From: Lachnospiraceae bacterium
GTDB lineage: Bacteria > Bacillota > Clostridia > Lachnospirales > Lachnospiraceae
NCBI GenBank assembly: GCA_030526195.1
Contig: JAUNDG010000004.1
Span: forward strand, 49,401 to 113,400
Direction: 5' to 3'
DNA: 64,000 nt
In this document: positions 17,754-25,916 of the stretch, piece by piece
Numbering within the stretch: the stretch's first letter is position 1
Layout: every line of letters begins with the position of its first letter
Notes under the pieces: model-generated
Told to the model about the DNA's origin: nothing
The model's database searches: none
Seen by the model: the letters and a program-made list of their open reading frames with translations, nothing else
Program-made: the position numbers and the translations under genes

Positions 17754-18542
17754 ATGTTTATTACGCGACTGCTCAGCGGCATCATTCTGGTGGCGATCGC
17801 ATTGGCATCCATTACAAAGGGCGGCATTATCCTGGCGGCGCTGCTTCTGTTTCTGTCCATTATGGGCATGCGGGAGTTTTACAAGGCGGCCCGGGTGACG
17901 AAGCAGCTGACACTGATGGAGCTTGTGAGCTATATCGGGGCGGGGGCTTATTTTGCAGTGCTGTATTTCAATCTGCAGAAGTTCATGATGATGACGATCG
18001 TGGCTGTGTTCCTGGCACTGATGGTTATCTACGTGGTGAGCTACCCGAACATTAAGAACCGTGAGGTAACGGTTCATTTCTTTGGATTTTTCTATGTGGC
18101 CGTTATGCTCGGGTTTATGTATATGACCCGTTGCCGGTTTAAGGGGGCCATCGAGGTGTGGCTCATTTTCCTCTCATCCTGGGGCGCGGACACCTGCGCT
18201 TACTGTGTGGGGATGCTGTTCGGCAAGCATAAAATGACACCGGTGCTCAGCCCGAAGAAATCCGTGGAAGGGGCCATCGGCGGTGTGGTCGGCGCGGCGT
18301 TGCTGGCTATGATCTATGCCATCATTTTCAAACAGCCCATCGTGCTGTATATGGTCATTGCGGCTATTGCAGCGGTGGTGTCTATTTTCGGCGATCTGGC
18401 GGCGTCTGCCGTTAAGCGCCAGTACAACATTAAGGATTACGGCAAGCTGATTCCGGGACACGGTGGTGTGCTGGATCGCTTCGACAGCGTGATCTTCACA
18501 GCACCGATCATTTATTACTGCAGCGTGCTGTTATTAGGATAA
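17754..18542 (+). CDS. cdsA: Phosphatidate cytidylyltransferase
   Basis: CdsA makes CDP-diacylglycerol from CTP and phosphatidic acid for phospholipid synthesis. The 262-residue protein has about eight membrane segments and ends with the family signature SAVKRQYNIKDYGKLIPGHG followed by GVLDRFDS. AAGGAGG precedes the ATG. rseP starts 9 bp downstream, the common cdsA-rseP pairing, but here the pair has its own promoter and is separated from frr-dxr by the lipoate genes. Confidence 0.96.
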   Translation: MFITRLLSGIILVAIALASITKGGIILAALLLFLSIMGMREFYKAARVTKQLTLMELVSYIGAGAYFAVLYFNLQKFMMMTIVAVFLALMVIYVVSYPNIKNREVTVHFFGFFYVAVMLGFMYMTRCRFKGAIEVWLIFLSSWGADTCAYCVGMLFGKHKMTPVLSPKKSVEGAIGGVVGAALLAMIYAIIFKQPIVLYMVIAAIAAVVSIFGDLAASAVKRQYNIKDYGKLIPGHGGVLDRFDSVIFTAPIIYYCSVLLLG

Positions 18543-18551
18543 GCGACAGTT

Positions 18552-19922
18552 ATGCATTGGATTTTAGCGATTATCATATTAGGTCTTCTGATCTTTTTCC
18601 ATGAGCTGGGTCATTTTATTCTGGCCAAGCTCAACGGGGTGACGGTGGAGGAGTTCTCCATCGGCTTCGGGCCGCGGTTGGTGAGTTTTGTCAGCCACGG
18701 CACCCGGTATTCACTGAAAGTGCTGCCCTTCGGCGGTTCCTGCATGATGACAGGGATGTACGGTGATGACGAGGAAGAGGATGAGGATCAGGAGCCTTCC
18801 GACGAGACGGCCTCTTTCATCAGCGATGATGAGGAGCCGTATCGTCCGTCATATGCCCGGGGATCATTCCTGCGGGCCACACCGGGACAGCGTGCCGCCA
18901 TCGTGGCCGCGGGTCCCGTTTTTAGTTTCCTGCTGGCTTTTATCGCCGCGATCATTATCATGAGCGGCGTGGGCTATGACCCGCCGGATGTGATCTACGT
19001 GAGCGAGGGCTCGGAGGCAGAAGCGGCGGGGCTCAGGCCGGGAGATCGGGTGACATCCTTTAATGGCCATGACATTGTGATCGGCCGGGATGTGTCGGCG
19101 GAGTTTATTTTCAACGAGCCGGTGCCCGGAGAAGAGATTCGTCTCACAGTGAAACGGGATGGTCAAAAGGAAGAAATTCGTTTCACACCGGAGAAAAAGG
19201 AAGCCTATCGCATGGGCATTTCCTATGTGCCCGGGGAGGAGGCAGCGGTCATTTCTGCTGTGACCATGGGGTCCCCCATTGCCAAGGCCGGTGTGGAGGC
19301 CGGCGATGTGATCGTGGGCATCAATGGGCAGGATATTGCCACAGCGGCGGAACTCGGCGCCTATTTTGAAGAGCATCCCATGGACGGCGGTGATATGACC
19401 ATCCGGTACCTTCGGAACGGGCGTGAGAAGAGTGTGACCGTAAAGCCTGTGGTGACGCCTTATATCAACATCGGGTTTTCTGTGAATCTGGGCCGCGAGA
19501 AGATCGGCTCCCTGGATGTTATCAAGTACAGTTTTTACGAGGTGGGCTATTGGATCCGCACCACCTTCCAGTCGCTGGGGATGTTCTTTAAGGGTATTCT
19601 CACCGTCAATGATCTGTCGGGTCCGGTGGGTATTGCCAATGTGGTGGGCGATGCTTATGAGGAGGCGAAGGACGAAGGGGTCTTCATGACTCTGATGAAT
19701 CTCCTTAACCTGGTGATCCTGCTGTCGGCTAACCTTGGGGTTATGAATCTGCTGCCCATCCCGGCGGTGGACGGCGGCCGCCTGCTCTTTATCATCATCG
19801 AGGCCCTGAGGGGCAAGCCACTACGTCGCGGGGTAGAAAATGTAATCCAGTTCATAGCAGCGGTGTTCCTGATCCTGCTGATGTTCTATGTGCTGTATCA
19901 TGACATTATGAAAATGTTCTGA
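18552..19922 (+). CDS. rseP: Site-2 intramembrane metalloprotease RseP/RasP
   Basis: This S2P zinc protease cleaves membrane-anchored anti-sigma factors and remnant signal peptides. The first membrane helix carries the zinc motif HELGHF, and the third the matching NLLPIPAVDGGRL. Two PDZ-like domains lie between them (about residues 155-230 and 235-310). At 456 residues it is longer than usual, mainly because of a highly acidic loop around residues 70-105 (DDEEEDEDQEPSDE and following) between the first membrane helix and the second. Partners in this organism are not visible in the window. Confidence 0.95.
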   Translation: MHWILAIIILGLLIFFHELGHFILAKLNGVTVEEFSIGFGPRLVSFVSHGTRYSLKVLPFGGSCMMTGMYGDDEEEDEDQEPSDETASFISDDEEPYRPSYARGSFLRATPGQRAAIVAAGPVFSFLLAFIAAIIIMSGVGYDPPDVIYVSEGSEAEAAGLRPGDRVTSFNGHDIVIGRDVSAEFIFNEPVPGEEIRLTVKRDGQKEEIRFTPEKKEAYRMGISYVPGEEAAVISAVTMGSPIAKAGVEAGDVIVGINGQDIATAAELGAYFEEHPMDGGDMTIRYLRNGREKSVTVKPVVTPYINIGFSVNLGREKIGSLDVIKYSFYEVGYWIRTTFQSLGMFFKGILTVNDLSGPVGIANVVGDAYEEAKDEGVFMTLMNLLNLVILLSANLGVMNLLPIPAVDGGRLLFIIIEALRGKPLRRGVENVIQFIAAVFLILLMFYVLYHDIMKMF

Positions 19923-19993
19923 CAGGAAAGTCCGGGCAAGAGAGCCTGGAGAGAAAGAATAGATAAGGTTTTTGATAAGTGATGTTGGACAAG

Positions 19994-20029
19994 AAAGGTG
20001 CTGTCGCAAGCTGCGGCAGCACCTTTTTT
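19994..20029 (+). terminator. Terminator after rseP
   Basis: A long stem AAAGGTGCTGTCGCA / TGCGGCAGCACCTTT with a 3-nt loop (AGC) and one G-U pair runs into TTTTTT. It closes the cdsA-rseP unit. Confidence 0.92.
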
Positions 20030-20031
20030 CG

Positions 20032-20068
20032 GGCATCGGTGGGGAGGGGCAGAGGTGATTCCGATGCC
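20032..20068. repeat. GGCATCGG/CCGATGCC inverted repeat
   Basis: GGCATCGG (20032-20039) and CCGATGCC (20061-20068) form an 8-bp inverted repeat with a purine-rich loop between two converging terminators. The same CCGATGCC/GGCATCGG arms build the tandem hairpins upstream of rnpB at 47069-47193, in the opposite arm order. Confidence 0.5.
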
Positions 20069-20075
20069 GGCCATC

Positions 20076-20101
20076 AAAAAAGCAGGGCCTTTGGCCCTGC
20101 T
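20076..20101 (-). terminator. Terminator of the minus-strand methyltransferase gene
   Basis: On the minus strand AGCAGGGCC-aaa-GGCCCTGCT is followed by TTTTT. It ends the gene at 20112-20786, 11 bp after its stop. Confidence 0.9.
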
Positions 20102-20111
20102 GACTTGTTTA

Positions 20112-20786
20112 TTACCAGATAAAAGGTATCAAACGATACCGTGTCCGGCGGCAGTAGGCTTCATAGCCCGGCAGGCCGGAGAGCAACATCATTTCCTCAT
20201 CGCGGATCCTGAAAATGATCACGCCGACGAGGGGCGCGGAGAGGAGCAGACCCCACCAGGAGCCCAGGGCCACGGGGGTGGCCACGATGACCAGGACAGC
20301 CCCCAAATACATGGGGTGGCGCACCAGGGCATAGGGACCTGTGGTGATGACTTCCTGATCCTTCATGAGCTGCACGGCCCGGGAGGCGAAGCTGTTTTCC
20401 CGGAACACCAGGAAGACGAGAACAAAGCCTGCGAGAATAAGGCCGGCGCCGACAAAGGACAGGCCGAAGGGCACGTGACTCCATGTGAAGCGGTGGTCAA
20501 GTGCCGGCAGGATAATGATGGCGCAGAAGAGAAGGCCGGCAATGCTCTGTCCGATCATCTGCTGCGGCCGTGTTTCCTGCGGCAGCATCCGCCGCTCGAT
20601 GAGGGCCGGATCTTTTTTGAGAAAATAGGCGGTGATAAGGAGCGTGGGCGCGCAGAAGACCGCCCAGAAAAGCCAGCCGCTCCGGAAATGCCAGTCCCCG
20701 GCGACCGGGAAAATCATAAGAAGCAGCATCACGAAAAAGGCCGCTACGGATGAATAGGTGATGAGTATCAGACGTTTTTTGTCCAT
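20112..20786 (-). CDS. Isoprenylcysteine carboxylmethyltransferase-family membrane protein
   Basis: The 224-residue protein has about five or six membrane helices and the family's C-terminal SAM-binding signature: GPYALVRHPMYLGAVL, then IRDEEMMLLSGLPGYEAYCR and RTRYRLIPFIW. Bacterial members of this ICMT/phospholipid methyltransferase family are mostly uncharacterised, so the substrate cannot be stated. It is monocistronic, convergent with rseP, and flanked by its own terminator. A second family member lies at 54491. Confidence 0.85.
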   Translation of the reverse strand: MDKKRLILITYSSVAAFFVMLLLMIFPVAGDWHFRSGWLFWAVFCAPTLLITAYFLKKDPALIERRMLPQETRPQQMIGQSIAGLLFCAIIILPALDHRFTWSHVPFGLSFVGAGLILAGFVLVFLVFRENSFASRAVQLMKDQEVITTGPYALVRHPMYLGAVLVIVATPVALGSWWGLLLSAPLVGVIIFRIRDEEMMLLSGLPGYEAYCRRTRYRLIPFIW

Positions 20787-21030
20787 ATCGCGCCTCGCCT
20801 CAATAGAAACCGAAATAAGATTTAAAAAAATTTTGCTTAGTCATAGAATAAGGAAAATTTCGCATTTGCCTGCACACCATTCTGCACACCACTGACCGCC
20901 GGCTGACCGCCATTTTGACACAGAAAGCAGCATTTTGTGAAAGACGGGCGTGGTGAAAGACAACCACTTACAGGAGCAGAAAAACTCTCAAACCTGCATG
21001 AATTCTCACTTTTTTCAACTTGATTAACAT
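20787..21030. other. Non-coding gap between methyltransferase and tRNA
   Basis: No gene is supported here. Short direct repeats occur (CTGCACACCA twice at about 20869-20892, CTGACCGCC twice at about 20893-20912), and there is an AT-rich stretch near 20820 that could hold the promoter of the minus-strand methyltransferase. Confidence 0.4.
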
Positions 21031-21063
21031 AAAAAAGGCTGCCTGCTTTCACAGACAACCTTT
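21031..21063 (-). terminator. Terminator of tRNA-Leu
   Basis: On the minus strand AAGGTTGTCTG-tgaaag-CAGGCAGCCTT, with G-U pairs, is followed by TTTT, 13 bp after the tRNA 3' end. Confidence 0.85.
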
Positions 21064-21075
21064 AGTGAAAATCAA

Positions 21076-21159
21076 TGCGGAAGATGGGACTTGAACCCAC
21101 ACGACGTAACCGCCACAAGATCCTTAGTCTTGCTCGTCTGCCAATTCCGACACTTCCGC
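21076..21159 (-). tRNA. tRNA-Leu, anticodon AAG
   Basis: The minus strand folds as a type II tRNA with the acceptor stem GCGGAAG / CTTCCGC plus A73, the T-arm loop GGTTCAAGTCC and a long variable arm. The anticodon stem CAAGA / TCTTG encloses the loop CTAAGGA, placing AAG at 34-36, which reads CUU and, if A34 is deaminated, also CUC. The CCA end is not encoded. The 84-nt length and GGAATTGGCAGACG D-arm are typical of leucine tRNAs. Confidence 0.93.
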
Positions 21160-21306
21160 GCTCGATCAACAATAGATATTATAGGCGAAGGGGTATGGAA
21201 TGTCAAACGTTTTTTGGAAATTTTTTTTATTTTTTTTTGTTCTTTTTTGTTGTGTCTGAGTTGGTCTTGTTGTGCCCAAATTGCGCCCGGCATATCGGGG
21301 GCATCT

Positions 21307-21406
21307 CACGAGTAAGCAGCGAAGCGGACATTGCGACCTGCTGGGATCGCACGTGTCTGCTTTACCCGCAGCAAGTATTCCCACATTTCAAAGATGCAGA
21401 GTCTTA
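21307..21406 (+). repeat. Dispersed A+B palindromic repeat, copy 1
   Basis: Part A (about 21307-21365) contains AAGCGGACA and TGTCTGCTT, which pair, with inner TGCGA / TCGCA. Part B (about 21367-21406) contains GCAGCAAGTATTCCCAC and AAGATGCAGAGTCTTA. The same two-part element occurs at 48681-48783. This copy ends exactly over the sdaA stop codon. Confidence 0.7.
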
Positions 21407-22654
21407 GTCGTGCTTCTCCTCCCGCAGCAGCTCCTCGGCAAAGGTGGGGTTGAAGCGGCTGTAGACATCATGGATCACCGCCAGACCGCCATGGGCGGTT
21501 TCTTTATAGCGGGCATCCATATCAAGGCCCGTTTTGTACATGGTGGTGATGATCTCATCCAGGGAGATATCCTTGGTGTCCGCCAGGAAGCGGGAGATGT
21601 TAACGGCGTTAACGGCGCGCATGGCCCCCACGGCGTTGCGTTCGATGCAGGGAATCTGCACCAGCCCCTTGATGGGATCGCAGGTGAGCCCCAGATGATG
21701 CTCCATGGCGATCTCAGCCGCACATTCGATCTGGTCAATGGACAGCTCATAAAGCGCCGCCAGCCCGGCAGCGGCCATGGAACAGGCACTGCCGATCTCG
21801 GCCTGACAACCACACTCGGCACCGGAGACACTGGCATTAGTCTGAATGATGGTGCCGATCAAAGCGGCCACGGCCAGGCCGTTCAGAATCTCATCCTCAG
21901 AGAAGCCCCGGTCGTGACGCATATAATAGAAGACCGCGGGAATAATGCCGCAGCTGCCGCAGGTGGGCGCGGTGACCACGATATGTTCATCCGCATTTTC
22001 TTCACTGACCGCATAGGCATAAGCGGCCAGGGTGCGTTCCATCGTAATATCGGAAGATTCGTTATGGCAACGTTTCGTATATAAGATGTTGGCCTTCCGA
22101 GGCAGATCAAGGCCACCGGGCAGTGTGCCCGTTGCCACCAGACCCCGTTCCACGCAGTCCTCCATGGCATGCCAGATCAGCCGCAGATGCTCCCGGAAGT
22201 CTTCATCTTCCTTGTCGAAAATGTATTCCGTCAGGCTTTTGCCGGCCTGCTCGCAGGCAATCTTGAAATCCCGGAAACAGGTTTCAGCATAGAACTCCCT
22301 GTCGAAATCCGACGGCTCATTTTCGATCTTGATGGCACCCCCGCCGATACTCATGATGCGGGTGCTGTCGATGCAGGTGCCATTTTTGAAAGCTTTGTAA
22401 AGCATGGTATTGGGATGAGGCAGATCCTCGGTGACCGTATCTGTCTTGATCACAATGCCGGGAATGGCATTGGCAATGGCGGCCATGGTGCCGTGCCCCT
22501 TGCCCGTCAGTGCGAGAGACCCGTACAGTGTGACCTCAAAGGCATCCGCGTCGGGATGGCGCTTTTTGTAAATGTGAGCGGCATTGAAAGGACCGACCGT
22601 GTGGGAACTGGAGGGTCCGTTACCGATTTTGTAGACATGTTTGACACTTCTCAT
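21404..22654 (-). CDS. sdaA: L-serine ammonia-lyase, iron-sulfur dependent, single chain
   Basis: The enzyme deaminates L-serine to pyruvate with a [4Fe-4S] cluster. The protein begins with the beta-domain start KHVYKIGNGPSSSHTVGPF and contains APTCGSCGIIPAV, the cluster region GAECGCQAEIGSACSMAAA and HHLGLTCDPIKGLVQIPCIE, all with the conserved cysteines. At 416 residues it is a fused beta-alpha form, somewhat shorter than E. coli SdaA. Pyruvate formed would feed the oxidoreductase at 25030-28048. It is monocistronic on the minus strand. Confidence 0.95.
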   Translation of the reverse strand: MRSVKHVYKIGNGPSSSHTVGPFNAAHIYKKRHPDADAFEVTLYGSLALTGKGHGTMAAIANAIPGIVIKTDTVTEDLPHPNTMLYKAFKNGTCIDSTRIMSIGGGAIKIENEPSDFDREFYAETCFRDFKIACEQAGKSLTEYIFDKEDEDFREHLRLIWHAMEDCVERGLVATGTLPGGLDLPRKANILYTKRCHNESSDITMERTLAAYAYAVSEENADEHIVVTAPTCGSCGIIPAVFYYMRHDRGFSEDEILNGLAVAALIGTIIQTNASVSGAECGCQAEIGSACSMAAAGLAALYELSIDQIECAAEIAMEHHLGLTCDPIKGLVQIPCIERNAVGAMRAVNAVNISRFLADTKDISLDEIITTMYKTGLDMDARYKETAHGGLAVIHDVYSRFNPTFAEELLREEKHD

Positions 22655-23214
22655 GATGCTGCCTCCTCATTTTTCTGATTCAACCTTATCACGTTCGGTC
22701 TGACCCGACAATTGCAAGGAGAGAGGAAATGGGGCTGCTTCAGGACGGAAACGACCAAAAAAAGCTCATTTTTGATTTACCGACTGCTATAGTTGGTAAA
22801 AATGACGAAGTGAAAATCAAACAGTGCAGCTGATGCAGCGGTCCTCCGGATGGACTCGTCAGACAATTGAAAAATGAGAGAAAAATGATAAGAAATCCGC
22901 ATATATCAAGGAAAAAACAGGAGAGATTGACCGACTGAAAAATGAAAATCAGGTCACGCGCCCAAAATAATTTTTTTGAAGCGAACATCGATAAGGGCAT
23001 TTTATTTAGTGAAATACCGAAAACTGACTGTTTAGTCAGGGAAAAATCCATAAAATATAAAAATCCTAAAGAATTGAATGGCAAATATAAATAAATTAGC
23101 AAATTTCCATAAAAAATGTTTGCAATGCGGTGATAATAGTTGTAAAGTATAACTTAAATAAAAAACCCTTTTCGCTCTTTCAGGGGCAAAATATCTAAAG
23201 AGGAGGAACAATCT
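22655..23214. other. AT-rich 560-bp leader region before the NCS2 permease
   Basis: This gap is much more AT-rich than its neighbours and has repeated AAAAATGA-like words. It contains a small hairpin CTGACT-gttt-AGTCAG near 23029-23044 and a possible -10 (TATAAC, 23148-23153) without a good -35. I could not recognise a purine riboswitch in it. A short open frame at 22942-23094 is listed separately. The permease has a strong AGAGGAGG site just before its ATG. Confidence 0.45.
22942..23094 (+). pseudogene. Possible remnant of an AT-rich gene (50-codon frame)
   Basis: An ATG-started frame of 50 codons ends at TAA and reads as a hydrophilic, lysine-rich peptide (MKIRSRAQNNFFEANIDKG and on). The same frame upstream, past an in-frame TGA, also reads open for about 25 codons of basic sequence. 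No ribosome-binding site is at the right distance. It could be a decayed gene or chance in AT-rich DNA. Confidence 0.2.
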
Positions 23215-24567
23215 ATGGCATCTAATAATAATGTCAGCATGGACAACATCTACAAGCTAGAGGGCCGGGTTCCGGTAGGCGCCGCGATTCCGTTTGGTCT
23301 TCAGCACGTTTTGGCGATGTTCGTCGCAAACGTCACACCGCTTATCATCATCGCTTCAGTTGCTCAGTACAACGGCGTTGCATTTTCAACGGTTGACACA
23401 GCCAGACTGATTCAGAACTGTATGATCATTGCCGGTATCGGTACTCTCATCCAGCTGTTCCCGATTTGGCGTATCGGTTCTGGTCTTCCCATTGTTATGG
23501 GTCTTAGCTTCACATTCCTCGCTGCCTGTATGACAGCAGCTTCACAGGATTACGGCCTCATGGTCGGCGGTATCATCGTCGGCGGCTGTATCGAAGGTGT
23601 TCTTGGTCTGACAGCCAAGTATTGGAGGAAGATCATTCAGCCGATTGTAGCGGGCTGCGTTGTCTGTGCCATCGGTTTGAGTATTCTGAACGTTGGTGTT
23701 TCCTCCTACGTGTCATCCGGCACTTATGAAGTCGGTGCATGGCAGAACCTTCTGGTTGGTACCATCACACTGATTTCCTGTATCGTATTTAACGTCCTGG
23801 CTAAAGGGTTTGCCAAGCAGTTATACGTTCTTTTCGGTCTTGCCGTTGGTTACGTCGTTGCTATCGCATTCGGCATGGTCAACTTTGCTGATATCGGCAA
23901 CACCATTTCTGAAATGGGTGTCTTCGCTATTCCGAAGGTTTTCGCCTTCGCACCGAAGTTTAACATCGGTATCATCATTTCCTTCGTCATCGTCTTCCTG
24001 GTATCCGCCGTTGAAACCATCGGTGATACCACAGCAGCCTGTACCGGTGCTCTCGGCAGAGACATCACAGACCGCGAAGTTTCCGGTTCTCTTGCTGTTG
24101 ACGGTTTCTGCTCAGCCCTGGCCGGTGGTGTCTTCGGTGTTTCCCCGATCACATCCTTCAGCCAGAACGTTGGTCTTCTGAAGATGACTAAGGTTGTTAA
24201 CCGCTTCACCATCATGTTCGGTGCTCTGATCATGATCCTCGGCGGTCTGTTCCCGCCCATCGGCGCTTTCCTGTCAACACTTCCGGATTGCGTTCTTGGT
24301 GGTTGTACCGTTATCATGTTCGGTTCCATCCTGGTAGCCGGTATCGAAATGATCTCACACTGTGAATTCACACAGAGAAACATGATCATCGTGGCCACAT
24401 CCCTTTGCGTTGGTGTTGGTGTCACTCAGGTTGAAGGCGCTCTGTCAGGTCTGCCGTCAATCATCAGCGACATCTTCGCTGGCAACATGGTAGCCGGTGT
24501 CTTCGTCGTCGCTCTGATCCTCAGCCTTGTTCTTCCGAAGAACATGGAAATCGAAAAGAAGGATTAA
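23215..24567 (+). CDS. NCS2-family nucleobase permease, probably xanthine/uric acid type
   Basis: NCS2 carriers import nucleobases with protons or sodium. The 450-residue protein has about 12-14 membrane segments, the early GLQHVLAMFVANVTPLI, SGLPIVMGLSFTF, the substrate-site glutamate segment VETIGDTTAA and SFSQNVGLLKMTKV. The last matches the NCS2 motif QNxGxxxxT; a glutamine at its first position is typical of xanthine and urate carriers, whereas uracil carriers have glutamate. This is inference from family rules. It is monocistronic with two terminators behind. Adenine deaminase and XdhC elsewhere in the window fit purine use. Confidence 0.88.
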   Translation: MASNNNVSMDNIYKLEGRVPVGAAIPFGLQHVLAMFVANVTPLIIIASVAQYNGVAFSTVDTARLIQNCMIIAGIGTLIQLFPIWRIGSGLPIVMGLSFTFLAACMTAASQDYGLMVGGIIVGGCIEGVLGLTAKYWRKIIQPIVAGCVVCAIGLSILNVGVSSYVSSGTYEVGAWQNLLVGTITLISCIVFNVLAKGFAKQLYVLFGLAVGYVVAIAFGMVNFADIGNTISEMGVFAIPKVFAFAPKFNIGIIISFVIVFLVSAVETIGDTTAACTGALGRDITDREVSGSLAVDGFCSALAGGVFGVSPITSFSQNVGLLKMTKVVNRFTIMFGALIMILGGLFPPIGAFLSTLPDCVLGGCTVIMFGSILVAGIEMISHCEFTQRNMIIVATSLCVGVGVTQVEGALSGLPSIISDIFAGNMVAGVFVVALILSLVLPKNMEIEKKD

Positions 24568-24622
24568 TCCACACGAAGCATTAAATGAAATAACAGCAAT
24601 TGTGTTATATACCCTCTGAAGG

Positions 24623-24650
24623 AGAGGCCGCAGAAGCGGCCTCTTCTTTT
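24623..24650 (+). terminator. First terminator after the permease
   Basis: AGAGGCCGC-agaa-GCGGCCTCT is followed by TCTTTT. Confidence 0.85.
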
Positions 24651-24658
24651 TATCCATG

Positions 24659-24684
24659 AACCGCCCGGCACAGGGCGGTTTTTT
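24659..24684 (+). terminator. Second terminator after the permease
   Basis: AACCGCCC-ggcaca-GGGCGGTT runs into TTTTTT, nine bases after the first hairpin. Tandem terminators insulate the por operon. Confidence 0.88.
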
Positions 24685-24798
24685 ACGGTCTGATGGCCGA
24701 TGCTTACAGGATACGTCATATGAGCATGGTAGGATGAAGACTATGATAATCGTATGATAAGCGCGCTTTTTCATATGTAAATGCAACCGTTTATCGCC

Positions 24799-24826
24799 TT
24801 GTTTTGTCCTTTTAATATGGTAAAAT
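24799..24826 (+). promoter_or_regulatory. Probable promoter of the por operon
   Basis: TTGTTT (24799-24804) and TAAAAT (24821-24826) are 16 bp apart. The leader to porG is about 195 nt and contains copy 2 of the dispersed A repeat. Nothing else is recognised in the 24685-25029 gap. Confidence 0.5.
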
Positions 24827-24866
24827 ATTGAATTGTGTCGCCTTTATACATTAATGCGTTAAAGTC

Positions 24867-24925
24867 CACGGGCAAGTAGCGAAGCGGACACCGTGTTTTG
24901 CGGGTATGGCGAGTATGCGCTTTAC
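24867..24925 (+). repeat. Dispersed A repeat, copy 2 (leader of porG)
   Basis: It begins CACGGGCAAGTAGCGAAGC and ends TATGCGCTTTA; the outer AAGCG / CGCTT arms still pair. Part B is absent. It would lie in the por mRNA leader. Confidence 0.55.
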
Positions 24926-25029
24926 GTGAACATGTTAACCTGAAAAGTCATAAGAAACGGTTGTATAAGGGCGAAATGATTGAGTAAAACAAGTGACAGA
25001 TAACGATAAAGGAAAAGGAGACCAGTTTT

Positions 25030-25602
25030 ATGAATAATATGGTTGAGATCAGATGGCACGGCCGCGGTGGCCAGGGCGCTAAGACAGCCGCTCTGCTTCT
25101 GGCCGATGTCGCTTTCCAGACCGGTAAATATGTTCAGGGCTTCCCGGAATACGGCCCGGAACGTATGGGCGCGCCGATCACGGCTTTTAACCGGATCAGT
25201 GACAATGATATCCGAGTTCATTCCAATATTTACGAACCGGATTACGTGGTGGTCGTGGATGAATCCCTGCTGGATACAGTGGATGTTACCGCCGGCCTGA
25301 AGAAAGAGGGCGCCATCGTCATTAACACCGATAAAGATAAGGAAGAACTCCTGCCGAAACTGAACGGCTACGAAGGCGAGGTCTATGTGATCGATGCCCG
25401 TGAGATTTCCGTGGCAGCCCTGGGCAAGTATTTCCCGAACACCCCGATGCTGGCGGCCATCGTCAAGGTCAGCGGCGTTATGGATCGGGAAACATTTATG
25501 TCTGAAATGAGAGGCTCCTATGCCCACAAATTTGCATCCAAGCCGGAAGTCATCGATGGCAACATGAAGGCCCTCGAAATGGCCTTTGACAAGGTGAGAT
25601 AA
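25030..25602 (+). CDS. porG: 2-oxoacid:ferredoxin oxidoreductase, gamma subunit
   Basis: This is the gamma subunit of a CoA-dependent keto-acid oxidoreductase. It begins VEIRWHGRGGQGAKTAALLL, the family start, and has PEYGPERMGAPITAF. It is 190 residues. GGAAAAGGAG lies before the ATG. It is first of a four-gene set in the archaeal/Thermotoga-like order gamma, delta, alpha, beta, with gaps of 14, -1 and 15 bp, so the subunits are made together. The acid used (pyruvate or branched-chain keto acid) cannot be settled by eye. Confidence 0.93.
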   Translation: MNNMVEIRWHGRGGQGAKTAALLLADVAFQTGKYVQGFPEYGPERMGAPITAFNRISDNDIRVHSNIYEPDYVVVVDESLLDTVDVTAGLKKEGAIVINTDKDKEELLPKLNGYEGEVYVIDAREISVAALGKYFPNTPMLAAIVKVSGVMDRETFMSEMRGSYAHKFASKPEVIDGNMKALEMAFDKVR

Positions 25603-25616
25603 GGAAGGAGAAGAGT

Positions 25617-25916
25617 ATGGATTTAACAAAACTGAGCGAACAGTGCAGCTGGCGTGATCTGACAGAAGGCATGCAGATCTATGAAGGCGGCACCTCCAAG
25701 CAGTTCAAGACAGGTGAATGGGCTTCCATCAAGCCGGAATTCATCGCCGATAAATGCAAACAGTGCCTTCTGTGCGCCCCGGTGTGCCCGGACAGCGCGA
25801 TCCCGGTCAAGGATTCCCTGAGAGGTGAGTTTGATTATGACCATTGCAAGGGCTGCGGCATCTGCGTCAATGCCTGCAAATTTGGTGCTATCGTTATGGA
25901 AGGAGTCAATAAATAA
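25617..25916 (+). CDS. porD: 2-oxoacid:ferredoxin oxidoreductase, delta (ferredoxin-like) subunit
   Basis: The 99-residue protein carries two 4Fe-4S motifs, CKQCLLCAPVCPDSAI (about residues 56-71) and CKGCGICVNACKFGAI (about 80-95), and passes electrons from the catalytic subunits to ferredoxin. It has a good AAGGAGAAG site. Its stop codon overlaps the porA start (TAATG). Confidence 0.95.
   Translation: MDLTKLSEQCSWRDLTEGMQIYEGGTSKQFKTGEWASIKPEFIADKCKQCLLCAPVCPDSAIPVKDSLRGEFDYDHCKGCGICVNACKFGAIVMEGVNK

Noticed and set aside
19998-20753. Plus-strand open frame opposite the membrane methyltransferase
   Set aside because: Runs through a terminator hairpin and is the complement of a gene with clear ICMT-family motifs.
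21272-22084. Plus-strand open frame opposite sdaA
   Set aside because: Shadow of the serine dehydratase gene; no family resemblance and no ribosome-binding site.
22655-23214. Purine riboswitch before the NCS2 permease
   Set aside because: The characteristic paired loops and core of the purine aptamer were not found by eye; a covariance search would be decisive.
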